This document shows, one piece after another, positions 9,306-20,257 of a stretch of DNA of 64,000 nt (positions are counted from its first letter, which is position 1; every line of letters begins with the position of its first letter). The DNA is taken from the NCBI GenBank assembly GCA_032717465.1, contig CM064653.1:33973816-34037815 (forward strand), in the 5' to 3' direction. Position numbers and translations under genes: made by a program. The notes under the pieces were generated by a model, which was not told the DNA's origin, did not search any database, and worked only from the letters and a program-made list of their open reading frames with translations. This stretch comes from Coenobita brevimanus. Lineage: Eukaryota; Arthropoda; Malacostraca; Decapoda; Coenobitidae.

Positions 9306-9900
9306 TATGGTCTTTTCTTCTCCCATAATCTGGGAGATGTTGTCATAGAATGTTTCAGTTTCTTCATGTGAGCTTTCAGAAGTTGATGCATATACTTGTA
9401 TTACTTTCAGGGTATATTTTATTGCATAGTCTAATTACCACCAATGCTGCTCTGTCAGATACACTGCTGAATTTTACAATGTTGTTTGCAAGATTTCGGT
9501 TCATTAGAAATCCTAAACCACTAACTCTTTCATTTTGCCATCCTCTGTAGTAAAATAGGTGGTTGCTGTCTTCGAGATGAATCACTTTTTCTTCTTTTCT
9601 GTGGGTATCACTCAAACCTACAATATCCTAACTAATGTTTTCCAGTTCAGTCATTAAGTTCTCAAGTTTGTAATCATCTGCGAGGCCTCTTACATTGTAT
9701 GCATAAATCTTCATGGATTTCAGCTTGTTTAATATCCCAGTCTCTAACTTGCAGACACTGTGCCTACTCACTTTCGGTGGCACACTGCCTGTAAGCAAAG
9801 GAGTCAGTGCAGTTGGGCCTTCAGTAGACGATGATCCAACAGGGACGCCCTTCAAATCATTTGCAATAGAACTCATATTTGGTTGGGAGGATTATGGCAA
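9306..9900 (-). mobile_element. CFDP2/BovB-like RTE LINE, upstream half
   Basis: Minus-strand frames 9628-9876, 9376-9615 and the segment to 9306 encode the N-terminal part of a LINE endonuclease: KIYAYNVRGLADDYKLENL, then GLSDTHRKEEK, GLGFLMNRNL and YDNISQIMGEEKT. The order and strand continue into 5100-6190 once the Tigger and one TA are removed, although the frame does not restore exactly, so small indels exist. The region upstream (9877-9900) may include 5' leader. Confidence 0.7.
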
Positions 9901-10125
9901 ACAATATCACCTCCCTGCCACATAGTTTCTGGTGAGATGTAGTTTTTGTGCCACCTTATTCGTTATATTCAGTGGAGCTGTATATATCTACAGGGGGTCC
10001 CATAGTCCGCGCCATCTAAGACGGTACCTCGTATATCTACAAAGCCTTCCCATATCTGCCACCTGGGGATGTGCCAGGAATCAATGAGATCCTGCCCCTG
10101 GATATATACAGTGTATATATGTATA
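9901..10125. other. Unassigned spacer
   Basis: Between the LINE and the next Tigger. It contains a short AT-rich TATATACAGTGTATATATG stretch next to the TA target of the following element. No coding potential or repeat homology is seen inside the window. Confidence 0.5.
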
Positions 10126-12686
10126 CACTCATCCCTCGGCTATCACGCCCAATTGGTCCTGCTAGAGCTGCGCTATAGCCGAAAGCGTGATAGCCGTACT
10201 GAATAACTCCCGTAATAATTCTAACTGGTGCCATTACCTCAATATTTACCCCTAAGATGCCCTTTTTGTACCACATATTAACATATAATAGTCTAAAAAT
10301 GAGCATGCAAATTAGAAACAAACCAAGGTTAATAAAAAACAGAGCTTAATATCCCTATTTATTCACCTTTTGGGGGATGGTGAGTGGCTTGGGTGGGATA
10401 GAGGGGTTACAAGGCTCGGTTGGAGTCTACTGACCTCCTCTTCAACGTTCTATCTCATCAAGGAAATTCTCAGCAAACCCATGAAATTCCTCCTCTTCCT
10501 CATCATCATCAAAGTCCAGGAGGGCAAGTGCTGGCCGACGGTCCTGGTTTGAAGGTCCTGGTTGTGGGTCCGGTTGTGCCTGTGTCCGATGGCATTGGAA
10601 GTCGGTTATTTGCCGTTGCTGTAGAGAGTTGATGTGAACATGGTATTGCTCTTCGTATCCTGCCAGTGCCTGAGTAATTAAGGAACACCTTGCCTCACTG
10701 TTAATGGTGGAATCTTGTTCAAGCAGGTGTCTTAGCTGGCCACCCAAGTCAATGACCTTTTTTATATCGTTTATGCACAGTCCCTCAGTATGCTGCACAT
10801 CACCGCCACCTTCCTCCTTTTGCTCCTCTCCTACACTGTCCTCATCTCGTGTCATTTTCTCATCCACGATATCAGCAGCAGAAACTGGGGCTGGTCGTAT
10901 CATTTCACGAATATCTTCATCAGTTGTATCCCCAAAACCAGCTCCAGGAATCTGCCGTGCCTCCTCAGCAGCTGCCTCAACCTGTGCCTGAACCGACTGA
11001 GCCTCACCAGGTGCAGACCCGCGACGGTGCTCAGGTAAACCCTCCAAAAGATTCCGCCAAGCGTGACAAATTGTTGCCTGGGTTACGTTATCCCAACACT
11101 GAACCATCAGATTAACAGCCTGCTTGACACTGAACTGCTTCCAATAGTTTATAACCCTCTGCTCAGCATCGGTGTCTCCTTGCATTTGATCATCCTCATT
11201 TTCATCCTCACTGTTGTTGACCAGTTGCTGGATTAACTGTGTGTCCTCAGTTGCTTCCCTCATCATTCTAAACTGACGCCTGGAGTATGCAGCCTTCAGG
11301 ACTGAAATAACTTCTTGGTCGAGGGGCTGGATCAGTGAGGTGGTATTGGGTGGGAGGAATTCCACTTTAACATTGGGATGTGCGGTCCTCAGAAGGGGTG
11401 AGTGTCCAGGGGCATTATCCATCACCAGCAGAATGTTAAACCTGATGTTATTTTTCTTGCAATGCTCCTCAACTTGTGGGATAAATGCCTCCTTCAGCCA
11501 ATCCAGGGACAGTTTGGCAGACATGTACCCCTTCTTTGAAGTCATCCATGTCACGTTGAGCTTCTTCATGTTATAACCTTTATAGACCTTGGGTCTTTTC
11601 GCTTTGTGCAGAACCGTCGGCTTCAGGCGACACGTCCTAGAGGCGTTCATGGCCAGCACCAAGGTGAATCATTCCTTGAGTGCTTTCCTCCCGTGTATTT
11701 TTGCTGACTTGGTGGTGATGAATGTCCTCCGTGGCAAAGTTTTCCAATAGAAATTGGTTTCATCCATGTTATAAATTTGTTCTGGTGTATACTGGCCCTT
11801 CTCAATTATGTTCTTAATAGTTTCTGGGTATTCACGTGCAGCTGCATTGTCGGCACTTGCCGCTTCACCAGATATTTTCACACTGTTAATTTTGTGCCTT
11901 GCCATAAACTTGTCCACCCAGCCTTTTGAAGCCATAAAAACTGGAGGTTGTCTCACGTCTAACTTCTTAGCGAGGTCCACATAAATTTCCTTGGCAGTGT
12001 TCATGATTTCACGTGTGTCCACAGCAATATTTCTCCTTGCCTGTTGATCTGTATATCTCCCAAGCAATTGCCCGGTCTTGAGGAGCAACTGATTTCTGCT
12101 ACGTAGGCATGGGAAGCAGCTTGTGATGGTGCAAGACTCATATGTTTTATGATGTGATCACGATTCTTATAAATACCTCTCACAGTTGATTCATTGATGT
12201 TATATTTCTTCCCCACACTTCAGTTGGTCTCACCATTATCGAGAAGTTTCACTATTTCCAGTTTATTTGCATAGCTTAGGTTCTTCCTCTTCTTTATTTC
12301 CCTGCCAGGTGCCGCAGCATTACGTTGGGCGATGGTAGGGGGACGGGGAGGGGGTACGTTGGCCATGGCTGTATCACAAAAAAGGTTATTGTTCTCGCAA
12401 TCATTGCTCGCGGTCTGAGGGCAAATCCTTGAATGGTTTGGCGGGTGGGAGACTCGGTCGGGCGGCCAATCAGCACTCGGCTGGCGCTGACGTCACATGA
12501 CCAATCACGGCGTGAATCACTCTGGCTGGGCGGAGCACCAGAGCCCGGCCTTTTTGAAATTTTCGAACATTTCAGGTGCGCGATAGCAGGCATTTAGTGT
12601 GTGATATAGGTATTTGGGTGGTTTTTTATATAGGCGTGATAGCAAGATACGCTATAGCAGAACCCGTGATAGCAGAGGGTTGAGTG
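10126..12686 (-). mobile_element. Second Tigger/Jerky-type transposon, inactivated
   Basis: The left end CACTCATCCCTCGGCTATCACG and the right end, which read inward begins CACTCAACCCTCTGCTATCACG, are inverted repeats with TA on both sides (10124-10125 and 12687-12688). A further internal inverted pair (GCTATAGC, GTGATAGC) lies near each end. The element is 2.56 kb and encodes a minus-strand transposase with several lesions. The end sequence differs from the 6193 family, so it is a separate lineage. Confidence 0.88.
10442..12366 (-). pseudogene. Tigger/Jerky-like transposase with two stops and a frameshift
   Basis: The frame starts with ATG at 12366. The helix-turn-helix (NLSYANKLEIVKLLDNGET, then KKYNINESTVRGIY) is interrupted by TGA at 12220-12222. 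A frameshift lies near 12085 in CLLLKTGQLLGRYTD-type sequence, and another in-frame TGA lies at 11666-11668 after GRKALKE. The remaining 406 codons are open. Catalytic acids remain in NMDETNF, VMDNAPGH and QPLDQEV. A long acidic, Glu-rich C-terminus contains QRQITDFQ (10595-10618), a degenerate PCNA-binding motif. It ends in a DDDEEEEEF acidic patch. Confidence 0.85.
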
Positions 12687-12778
12687 TATATATATATATT
12701 ATATGTAGTATATATAGATAGATAGATAGATATTATATGTAGTATATATAGATAGATAGGTAGATAGATAGATATACA
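12687..12778. repeat. AT/GATA microsatellite
   Basis: A mixed TATA and GATA tract with two nearly identical halves (ATTATATGTAGTATATATAGATAG repeated, about 12699-12765). It starts at the TA target of the Tigger. Confidence 0.85.
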
Positions 12779-12804
12779 CTGAGGAAGAAAGTGTTTTATT
12801 TATG

Positions 12805-13095
12805 AAGGTACCAGCTGTTGAAGACCAGGGACTAGACAAAGGATATTATGCAGATGGTGATGTGGAATGTAAGAGGCACAAATGATGATGTGAAAGATAG
12901 TGATTGTGCATGTTTCTGAAAATACACAAACTGGGTATAACTTGGTTGGCTGAGAATTAGCGTATGGATTGGGCATATATGCTGGAGTGGATGAGAATGA
13001 GATGGTGAAGAAGGGTATGTGTGTCACATTTTATAAGAGATGTAAGTAGAATAAAAGGTAGTATGAATCAGGTGGATCAAGGACTTGTTTGTGTG
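12805..13095 (+). mobile_element. RTE-like LINE endonuclease fragment
   Basis: Degenerate sequence matching the LINE 5' coding region. GTGGAATGTAAGAGGCACAAATGATG corresponds to the WNVRGAND start of the endonuclease, and further blocks match the YGIGIC and VDQG positions of the 50034 copy. It has multiple frame breaks and is a relic. Confidence 0.6.
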
Positions 13096-13429
13096 TCCAG
13101 CTCTGGACATAGGCCTAGCAGACTTCTCCCATGGTCAAGCAGTCCTACATTCCATGCACCTCCATATGTCATCACTTTGGCTCTGACTCGCACCATCCAT
13201 ATTTAATATATGATAGTGCTTTCTCATGTAGGACAGGTGTATTGGTATTAGCAGGGGTGTTTTTACATGTTGGCGGGTCTTCTGGTAGATCTGTAAAGTC
13301 TGCTTTACGAAATTCAAATCCTCAAACAGTTCCCTGACCCTTTGGAGATTTTAACTTGGGTCCATTAGGATTCAGGCCACCTCTCTACCGATTCATCCAA
13401 TGCCTCCTGTATAAGAATAATCGCTAGGA

Positions 13430-13830
13430 GTACAAACTTATGTGATTATATGCATGTTTGCTCCGGTAGAGGATCGAGTGGCTAACGTGAAAGAGGGTAT
13501 GCACATTGCTCTGAGTAAGAGATGGAAGTTGAATTTAAGGTACTACAGATCAGTTGGATCAAGAATTTTATGGATTAGAATAATAGTAAGAATACAAGTG
13601 TGTTTGTATGGATGCTCCAGTGGAGGACCGAGTGGCTAGGGAAAAAGTAGTGTTCTGCTGGAATATAGATGCATACTTTAAGAAATTTGGTTGTATGCAT
13701 TGAGAGAGTGACTCTGATTGGAGATACTAATGTATGAGAAAGGTTGTTCCATAGTGGATGTGCTGAGAAGGGCTTGTTATTAGCCAGCACCTTCTTTAAG
13801 CATTAATAGATCCACTGGTATACATGGCAA
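13430..13830 (+). mobile_element. RTE-like LINE endonuclease fragments, rearranged
   Basis: Pieces of the same region in changed order: CAPVEDRVA-like coding appears twice (about 13450 and 13605), with QYGSVGSRI-like sequence between. It then jumps to a segment matching GLVIANTLFRHKMIHRYTW (about 13768-13830). Frames are broken throughout. It may be two overlapping insertions or an internally duplicated copy. Confidence 0.55.
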
Positions 13831-13880
13831 GTGATAAGCTTGCTCATTAACACAGAACAATTACTGAGTTTAACCTTTCA

Positions 13881-14012
13881 GAGCACATCAGTGTCAGTCT
13901 TGCTCAAGTCAGCTCTCATGAGTTATTGAAGATCTACATCTTTTCGGAGCACATCAGTGTCAGTCTTGCACAAGTCAGCTCTCATGAGTTATTGAACATC
14001 TACATCTTTCTG
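13881..14012. repeat. 66-bp tandem duplication
   Basis: Two adjacent copies of a 66-bp unit (13881-13946 and 13947-14012) beginning GAGCACATCAGTGTCAGTCT, differing at only a few positions. It lies in the intron about 450 bp before the first TSC2 exon. No coding function is seen. Confidence 0.9.
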
Positions 14013-14464
14013 GGAACTTAACATTTTGGTCTGTGTCCTTTCACTCAAACTATCTTGGGTACTGTTCCTCAGGAAGGTTCCTAAGAGAAGGAGCAAGTGA
14101 AAAACAAGCTGCAAAACCAAAACCTATTTTTCAGTTTGGGACTAGCTTAACATGCAAGAGTTAACGTTACCATATAGAGGAAGTGTATTTGGGAATACTG
14201 GAGGAGTTGACAAAACATTAGTGACTATTAGAAGGTCACCATGCAGTTTCTATAATTTTTCCTAGAGACAGGAAACAATGTCTTCTTTCACATCTCACAT
14301 TTGGGTGGTGTCTTTAGATGGCTGAATATTTCTACCCAAGTTCCTTCAAATTACAGTACTCATTACCTGTGTTAAATGGGTTTTTGACCCTCATTTTTTT
14401 TCCCCTCCCTGTGTAGGTTTTCAGTGATGATATAATTTAGAGGCCATATTTATCATTATCACAG
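14013..14464 (+). other. TSC2 intron end
   Basis: Single-copy-looking intronic sequence without coding signal. A strong pyrimidine tract ends in TAG at 14414-14416, but reading on from it meets TAG at 14438-14440, so that acceptor is unlikely in the exon's frame. Weaker acceptors end at 14440 and 14464. Confidence 0.55.
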
Positions 14465-14700
14465 AAGAGTGTAGGGAGCAACAGTAGTATCTCCTCTCTG
14501 AGTGGCAGTGGAGGAGGGGGGGTTGGTGGTACAACAGAAGAGGGTGGTGTTGAAGATGATGGCTCCCCCCGCCCCATGCGTCGGGACCGAGGACACACCA
14601 TATCCGACATGAACCCAGCTTCACGCAAGCATCATAGATCACCTACTGTCAGCAAGAAAATGAATGCTTTGAAGGATAACAAAGCTGGAATTTCGCCAAG
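14465..14700 (+). CDS. TSC2: Tuberin (TSC2) exon with Akt-type phosphorylation site
   Basis: Tuberin is the GTPase-activating partner of hamartin that switches off Rheb and so restrains TORC1. This exon encodes a Ser/Gly-rich linker, then RRDRGHTISD followed by a basic segment and ending AGISP. It corresponds to the human segment with RPRGYTISDSAPSRRG just before the GAP domain. R-D-R-G-H-T (14582-14599) keeps the RxRxxT Akt consensus (human T1462). The donor GTAGGT is at 14701. The exon ends two bases into a codon (AG) that the next exon completes with C to give Ser. The start is uncertain (acceptor at 14464, or at 14440). Confidence 0.85.
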
Positions 14701-15237
14701 GTAGGTCAGGATGTACAGCCATGAACACTAACAGTGAGACTGAGTGAAAGCTTAAACCTCCTCTGAGAACTCTTAAACCAACAACTGCTGTGAGTGGCAG
14801 AGTTTCTAGATCAGAATCACAAGTATCACTATATATGCTTTAAAAAATTGCTGGAGTGTCACATATAACACACAAAAAAAGGAAATACCTCAATAGAGAA
14901 GATACTAAACCTATAATATCAGTGAAGATATGTCTCAAGAAAATGTTGGTAGTTGTTAAAAAATGTAATTAAATAGAAATTAAATTTTTTTTATTTAATG
15001 AAAAATTCTGCCAGTAACTTAGCAGCATGGGTTGGTAAGGCATGAACAGGATGTTGAGATACTGCATTTAACATTGTCAAAAAACAGCTAAGCTTCTCTC
15101 TGAGTCAGTTATTAACACAGTACAAAACTCTTATTTACTGCATTAAGCCCCTCTAAATAGCTTTTGATACACCGCTGTGTTTGGATGTGTGAAGATACGC
15201 ACATCAAGATACCAAACTAATGGAGAAATCAATCTGA
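14701..15237 (+). other. TSC2 intron, unassigned
   Basis: AT-rich intronic sequence after the donor. I see no coding segment, inverted repeat or match to repeats elsewhere in the window. Confidence 0.5.
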
Positions 15238-15254
15238 TTTTTTTTTTTTCTTTT

Positions 15255-15449
15255 TCATATATTTATTTTTTTCTAGTGGTAGGTGGGGGTGCTCACCATC
15301 CACTCACTTGATGTAGTGCTGCTCTCAGGTGACTGCACTTTCCTCTCTTCCGTCTTTCTTTCCATCCTTCCTCTTCTGTTTTTCTTTTCATAATTCTTTC
15401 CATTTCCTGTCTGTCTGCGGGTGACTCTACACTGAGTGACAAACCAAAT

Positions 15450-15483
<34 letters not shown>
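15255..15483 (-). repeat. Dispersed repeat R1 copy
   Basis: Reverse-complement copy of the 3456 repeat: GGTGGGGGTGCTCACCATCC, CACTTGATGTAGTGCTGCTC and ACACTGAGTGACAAACCAAATGG are shared. T-runs lie just before it (15238-15249) and at its far end (about 15452-15483), so the copy stops where other copies continue. Confidence 0.65.
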
Positions 15484-15486
<3 letters not shown>

Positions 15487-16634
15487 GCAAGTAATTCACA
15501 TCTCAGATACAGTAAAACACCAAAGTTGAGGCATTGCCCTGATGAGGAATAAGCTAATTGGGACCGGGCCCATAAGAAAACTCATCCCCCTAGTGTATTT
15601 CCTACTTTAAATACGTCCTATAATAACCTGAAATGTTGCTGTTAATGCATTAGATTAAAAATAACTTTAACCTGTACCATCCCAGGCATTTTTGCAATTT
15701 TATGCCCACCCAATCCCAGACCAAAAATGGGAAAAAATTTTATTGCATAAAACAATCCAAAAGGACATAAAAATCAAGGAAAACCAAAAAAAAGTACTCC
15801 TTATTGGAGAAATAAGAGCAGGATGGCCGTCCGTTGTGTTTTTAGCCCAGTTTCCCAAGCCGTGAGCAATGTTTTCCTACCCAGCTGGGCAGGATGAGAG
15901 AGAATGGGGGAGGAGAAAGGGGGATTCCCCTTTCTCAGTGTCCTCCACTGGCTCATATTCCTCCCCAGAATAGTCATCCAGGTCTTTCTCTTCTGAAGAA
16001 TCGCTAAATGAAGGAACAGAAGGGTCCATGTGACAATTTCAACAGTCTTCTCCAGCCCAGTGAGACGGAAAAATGGCATGATTTTCACGACATCCTGATG
16101 CTCTGATGGACAGTGAAACATTGATGTTACCCACCCACGCAGAACCAAACTCATTGTTACAACTGCTTGGACACGGTGTTGTCAATACATTAAGCTACTC
16201 CTTAGAAAAGTTAAACTAGATTGAAGCAGTTTGAGACATGCTACAGCGCTCGAAGTTTGCTGTCGGTACCATCATGTTGCTGGGATTAATCGAGATGTTT
16301 TGTACTGTCGGCACCATGCCGACGGTGGGATTGTACAGGTTAAATTAACAATAAAACATAAAAACACCATAAAATATGATAGTCAACCCCATGAAGCAAT
16401 GAACTGTGGGGGTGACACAGTGTTACATTTCTTTGTAAGTGCATCATAAAATAGGCGGGCCTGGTCTTGAATTTCGAGCTCTGACACACTAACGCCTTTC
16501 CGAGTCCTCCTGTTCAATCAGTGTAACAAATAATATTCAACCACTATCATAATTGAGCTGTACTCGGTCACTGTTTTCACTTGTCAACCACCAGCGCCTG
16601 CTTCAAAATACAGCACATGGTCATTTTTAACTCC
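15484..16634. other. Intronic sequence, mostly unassigned
   Basis: It begins with ACAGTAAAACACCAAAGTTGAG, which looks like a Tigger-type terminus next to TA, but I did not find its partner. A short acidic minus-strand frame is annotated separately. The rest shows nothing recognisable. Confidence 0.4.
15877..16029 (-). pseudogene. Short acidic ORF, possible piggyBac-like N-terminus
   Basis: A 50-codon frame starting MDPSVPSFSDSSEEKDLDDY and continuing with SGEEYEPVEDTEK, then a stop. Acidic Ser/Glu/Asp-rich starts like this occur in piggyBac-derived proteins, but many unrelated proteins have them. No transposase core follows. The identification is weak. Confidence 0.3.
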
Positions 16635-18415
16635 TTAACCGCAGGGCGTCACTTTCGTGACGCTTGGGAGCAAGGGATCATACCGCGGGGCATCGCTTTT
16701 GTGATTCTGTGTTATTTTGAATTCACCCTGGCTTCCAAGTGGGGGCTTGTATCATCTATCAGTACTGCCAATGTCCAACACTAGTCAGCACTCCTAATCT
16801 CATCTGTACTCCCATCCATTGTTGACAATTTAGCCATTTCTCCCCATTCTTGACTCTTATCCCTACCCCCCTTCCATTACCCTATCCTCTCGCCTGCCCG
16901 GCCGTGCTACGCTAAGTAAATCTTCCCTGGAATTTTTCACTGATTTCATCCATTGAAATAAGCCCTATGTCCTATTCTTATACCAAATAATATATACAAG
17001 AAAGAAATAAGGTAAGTGAGAGTGCCAAACACCTGGAATTGGCTAATTATCACCTGACAACACCTCACATGCACTCGTTCGCTAATTTTCGCTGTTTTTT
17101 TCCCCTTGAAATATGCCCTATAATCTATTTTCGTAATAAATATACATGTAAGGAGGGAAGGGAGAAGCCTAAGTGATATTTACATTCACCTGGAACTACC
17201 AAATTTATAATGTATTGTCTAGATTTCCTGCCAATCATATCAGTGCTAGACTTAGCTGTTTCAAGAAGTAATATTGGTAACTCTGAATAACCCCTTAGCA
17301 GGCCTCCAGCTGGCCCTCCGTTATCAGGTTACTCTCAACTTCCGAAGCGAGAGTACGTATGTTTCTTCTTGCTGACTTCAAGGCCTTTTTTCACCCCCAT
17401 GCAAATGGCCCTGTGACCTTTACCCCCTACTAAACCTCGTGTGGAAAGAGGTAAAGGGCTGACAATTGATAAAAGAGTGACTACGATCTTTCTATTGAGT
17501 AAAACAGTGCAAGTGGAATTGTAAATACTGTAATGTGTAAATAATGTGTAAACAGCAAGTGAAAGTAATGAATGTAAATATACGTGAACAATGGAAAATA
17601 GTTTTATAAGTTATTTCAAGTGACAGTGCACAACACAGTGTAAATAAAATAGAAATGTAAATAAAGTAAATAAAATAGAGAACGTAAATAGAAATGTAAA
17701 TGAGTAGTATTATAAGAATACGAGTATATACCCTAGGAGTAATGAAAGTGAAAGTTTCACTCTAGCATGTCTGAATGCTATGAGTTATGAGAGTGAAGAT
17801 GAAAGTGACATTCACTCTCAATGCCAGTATACAGGACGAGAAAGTGAATGCTACGTATTTTACTGAAAGAAATTGAATCCCTACAGTGACAATAAACTAA
17901 TACTACTGAAGGAAACTTATGAATAAAGACTGTAGATATATAGAAGTGTTATATAGTAATAGAAATATAAAGTGTGAGGGGTTTTATGAATAATAAATGA
18001 CAGACTACTAAGAGCGAACTAGTGCCAGTGCGACGATCAGACGCGCTCGTAATTTCCATTGCTTTCACAGTGTTTTTTTTTTTAGTATGGATCCCAAACT
18101 ACTTGAAAATTGTAGAATAGTGTTTATAGTGTTTGTATCTGGCTGTGGTAATCATATTACGGGTTGTTGGGAAGTGTAAAGTGGAGACTTCGTTACCCTA
18201 CTTCAGAGGTCTCCACAAGTCCTACGGTAACTGACAAAGGCTCAACAATCATTCCAGGAGAAAGCTGAAGGTATGTGCCATAAGCATATGTAATTTTATT
18301 ATTCTAGGACTAATAACTGATTTTTGGCAAATATTTTTTGAGAGTCTGTCGGAGCCCAAATAACCCCGCGGCACACGCAAGTCATTGGTAAACAAGCCCG
18401 TGGTGTAGGGGTTAA
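16635..18415. mobile_element. TTAA-bounded piggyBac-like non-autonomous element
   Basis: TTAA at 16635-16638 is followed by CCGCAGGGCGTCACTTTCGT, and TTAA at 18412-18415 is preceded by CCACGGGC-type sequence (read inward TTAACCCCTACACC). CCGCGGGG occurs as a subterminal inverted pair (about 16683 and 18364). The left 90 bp aligns with the piggyBac-like end at 914 (GGGCGTC, TTYGTGA, then TTTTGAAT). The interior lacks a transposase. 17500-17990 is A/G-rich with repeated GTAAATA words and no coding. Confidence 0.6.
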
Positions 18416-18879
18416 CGAACTAATTCAGCCAAGCATAGTTCCTTTATATCGAGATTTCCACTAAACACAGCGAGTCCTTGATAAACGAAAACCCGAAGTA
18501 CGAATTTTTGATGTTACGAAAGCAATGAATATAGGACAGATTCCACAATATGAAAGTATCTGTCTCGATGATACGAAAAGCAATACGAAAGGAAATACGA
18601 AAAATACAAAATGGGCGCTCGTTTACGGTGAGGAAACGAACTAACCCATCTCTGGTAAACAATTTTTTGTGCGCTTCTCAGTTGAGTCCACGGTTTCGGG
18701 ACAATTTGCTGTCATGTCAGTTCACCGTCACAACAGTAACAAGACAATTTGCCGTCAGGACTTTTCACAGTCAGGACAATTCCCCATCATTTATTTACAT
18801 ATCAGTTTATTTAGCAAGTATATTTCTTTTCGAGTTATATGAGTTATAAAGGTGATGATGATTTATACTTTTTATAATA

Positions 18880-20257
18880 CAGTAAACCCTCATTATACAG
18901 TGCTTCATTGTACGATATTTTGCTTATACAATGTCAAAATTTTAGTACCCTGTGCCCACTATACAATGGGAACGATTTGCAACAACGATGGATCATCTGC
19001 GGCTCAGTGAACAGCGAATGTGCAAATGCATCAAAAACGTCCTCACACTGTCGGCATTAGACCACACACACTTGTCCACCGGTCCAGCCTCGTTAGCTAC
19101 CCCTGCCCAGCCAGGCAGTTCTGACATTGATGAGTGAGGGCTGTGAGTCCCTGTGACTGTGAGGCCGAGTAGGGACAATTCGCCATCAGGACGATTCCCC
19201 ATCATTTATTTACGTATCAATTTATTTAGCAAGTACACTAGTTTTTTAATTATGTAAGTTATAAAAGTGATGGTGGTTTATTGTTTATATAGTAAATGTA
19301 AAATATGGCATCAAATCGTGGACATTAAATGAAAAAAAATAATATATTGAAACGTGAATCAGCTGATTTATGATCGATCCTTCATCTTAGCATAAGGCTA
19401 CATACGAGACATTGGCATTTATATAAATGCCTAATTACCTTAAGTGAACGATCGACATACTTTGGAATTATACAAATAATCTTCATGTTACGTCTATATA
19501 AATGTTTCGGTATATTTCGCAATCAAGTCAATTCGCCATCACAACAATAATAAGACAGTTCGCCATCGGGACTTTTGGTTGACAGGATGATTCCCCGTCG
19601 TTTATTTTCATATCAGTTTATTTAGGAAGTACACTAGTTTTTTAGTACTGTACTTGTACCTCTTCAAAGTCATTTTAAAATATACCCAGGATGTTGTAGT
19701 ACCAATGGAAATTAATGAAAACAGCTGTGGGTGATACTAGAACGTAATTCAAAGTCAACTACAGCAAGGTAGAAACAAGTTAAATATTGTCTAAAAGTGC
19801 AACTTACAAATGATATCCAAAGCCAATGCTATTGAATGAAAATAGACTTTGATAGATCCCCCTGAGAATTAGTTATTAAAGTATCAGTTAATCAGTAATA
19901 AGTATGTTTATAGAATGATGGGGAACGTCCATATTATGACGACGAATTGTCGACTTCATGGCGAATTGTCTAGGAACCACATAAACAACCGTTGCTTGCC
20001 TCAGTAAAGGTAAGATCTACTGTATACTGTAGTTTTCATGCTTTTTTTCTTTATTTACTAGTAATGTGTTACTTTAAATATTTAAACATAAGGATATTTC
20101 ATGTATGTGAGTGCTAAGGTGTGTGTATGTGAGGGTTTAGGCACGTCTGGGAACGTATCCCCAATGACTCCATGTTATAATGGGATTGCTATACGATGGA
20201 TTGCTTTACGATGGGGTTTTCGGGAACGGAACCCCATCGTATAATGAGGGTTTACTG
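18880..20257. mobile_element. Tigger-type MITE B nested in element X
   Basis: Inverted repeats are CAGTAAACCCTCATTATACA on the left and, read inward on the right, CAGTAAACCCTCATTATACG, with TA at 18878-18879 and 20258-20259. The right part has the series GATTGCTATACGATGG, GCTTTACGATGGGG and CCCCATCGTATAATG, giving strong foldback. It contains a copy of element X (19163-19979), although B itself sits inside X. Confidence 0.82.
19163..19979. mobile_element. Element X, inner copy inside MITE B
   Basis: It runs from AGTAGGGACAATTCGCCATC to GGCGAATTGTCTAGGAACCA. It aligns with the outer X along shared blocks (GGCATCAAAT, AGGCTACATA, TATATAAATGCCTAAT, GAACGATCGACATAC). At about 19290-19310 it holds an uninterrupted version of the site where B inserted in the outer X. 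A third X-like start (GTCAATTCGCCATCACAACA, about 19540) shows internal rearrangement. Confidence 0.65.

Noticed and set aside
14414..14440. Strong pyrimidine tract plus TAG as acceptor for the first TSC2 exon
   Set aside because: Reading from 14417 in the exon's frame meets TAG at 14438-14440. A later acceptor (14440 or 14464) keeps the frame open.
15508..15535. Tigger-type terminus CAGTAAAACACC
   Set aside because: No matching inverted end was found within several kilobases, so no element is called.
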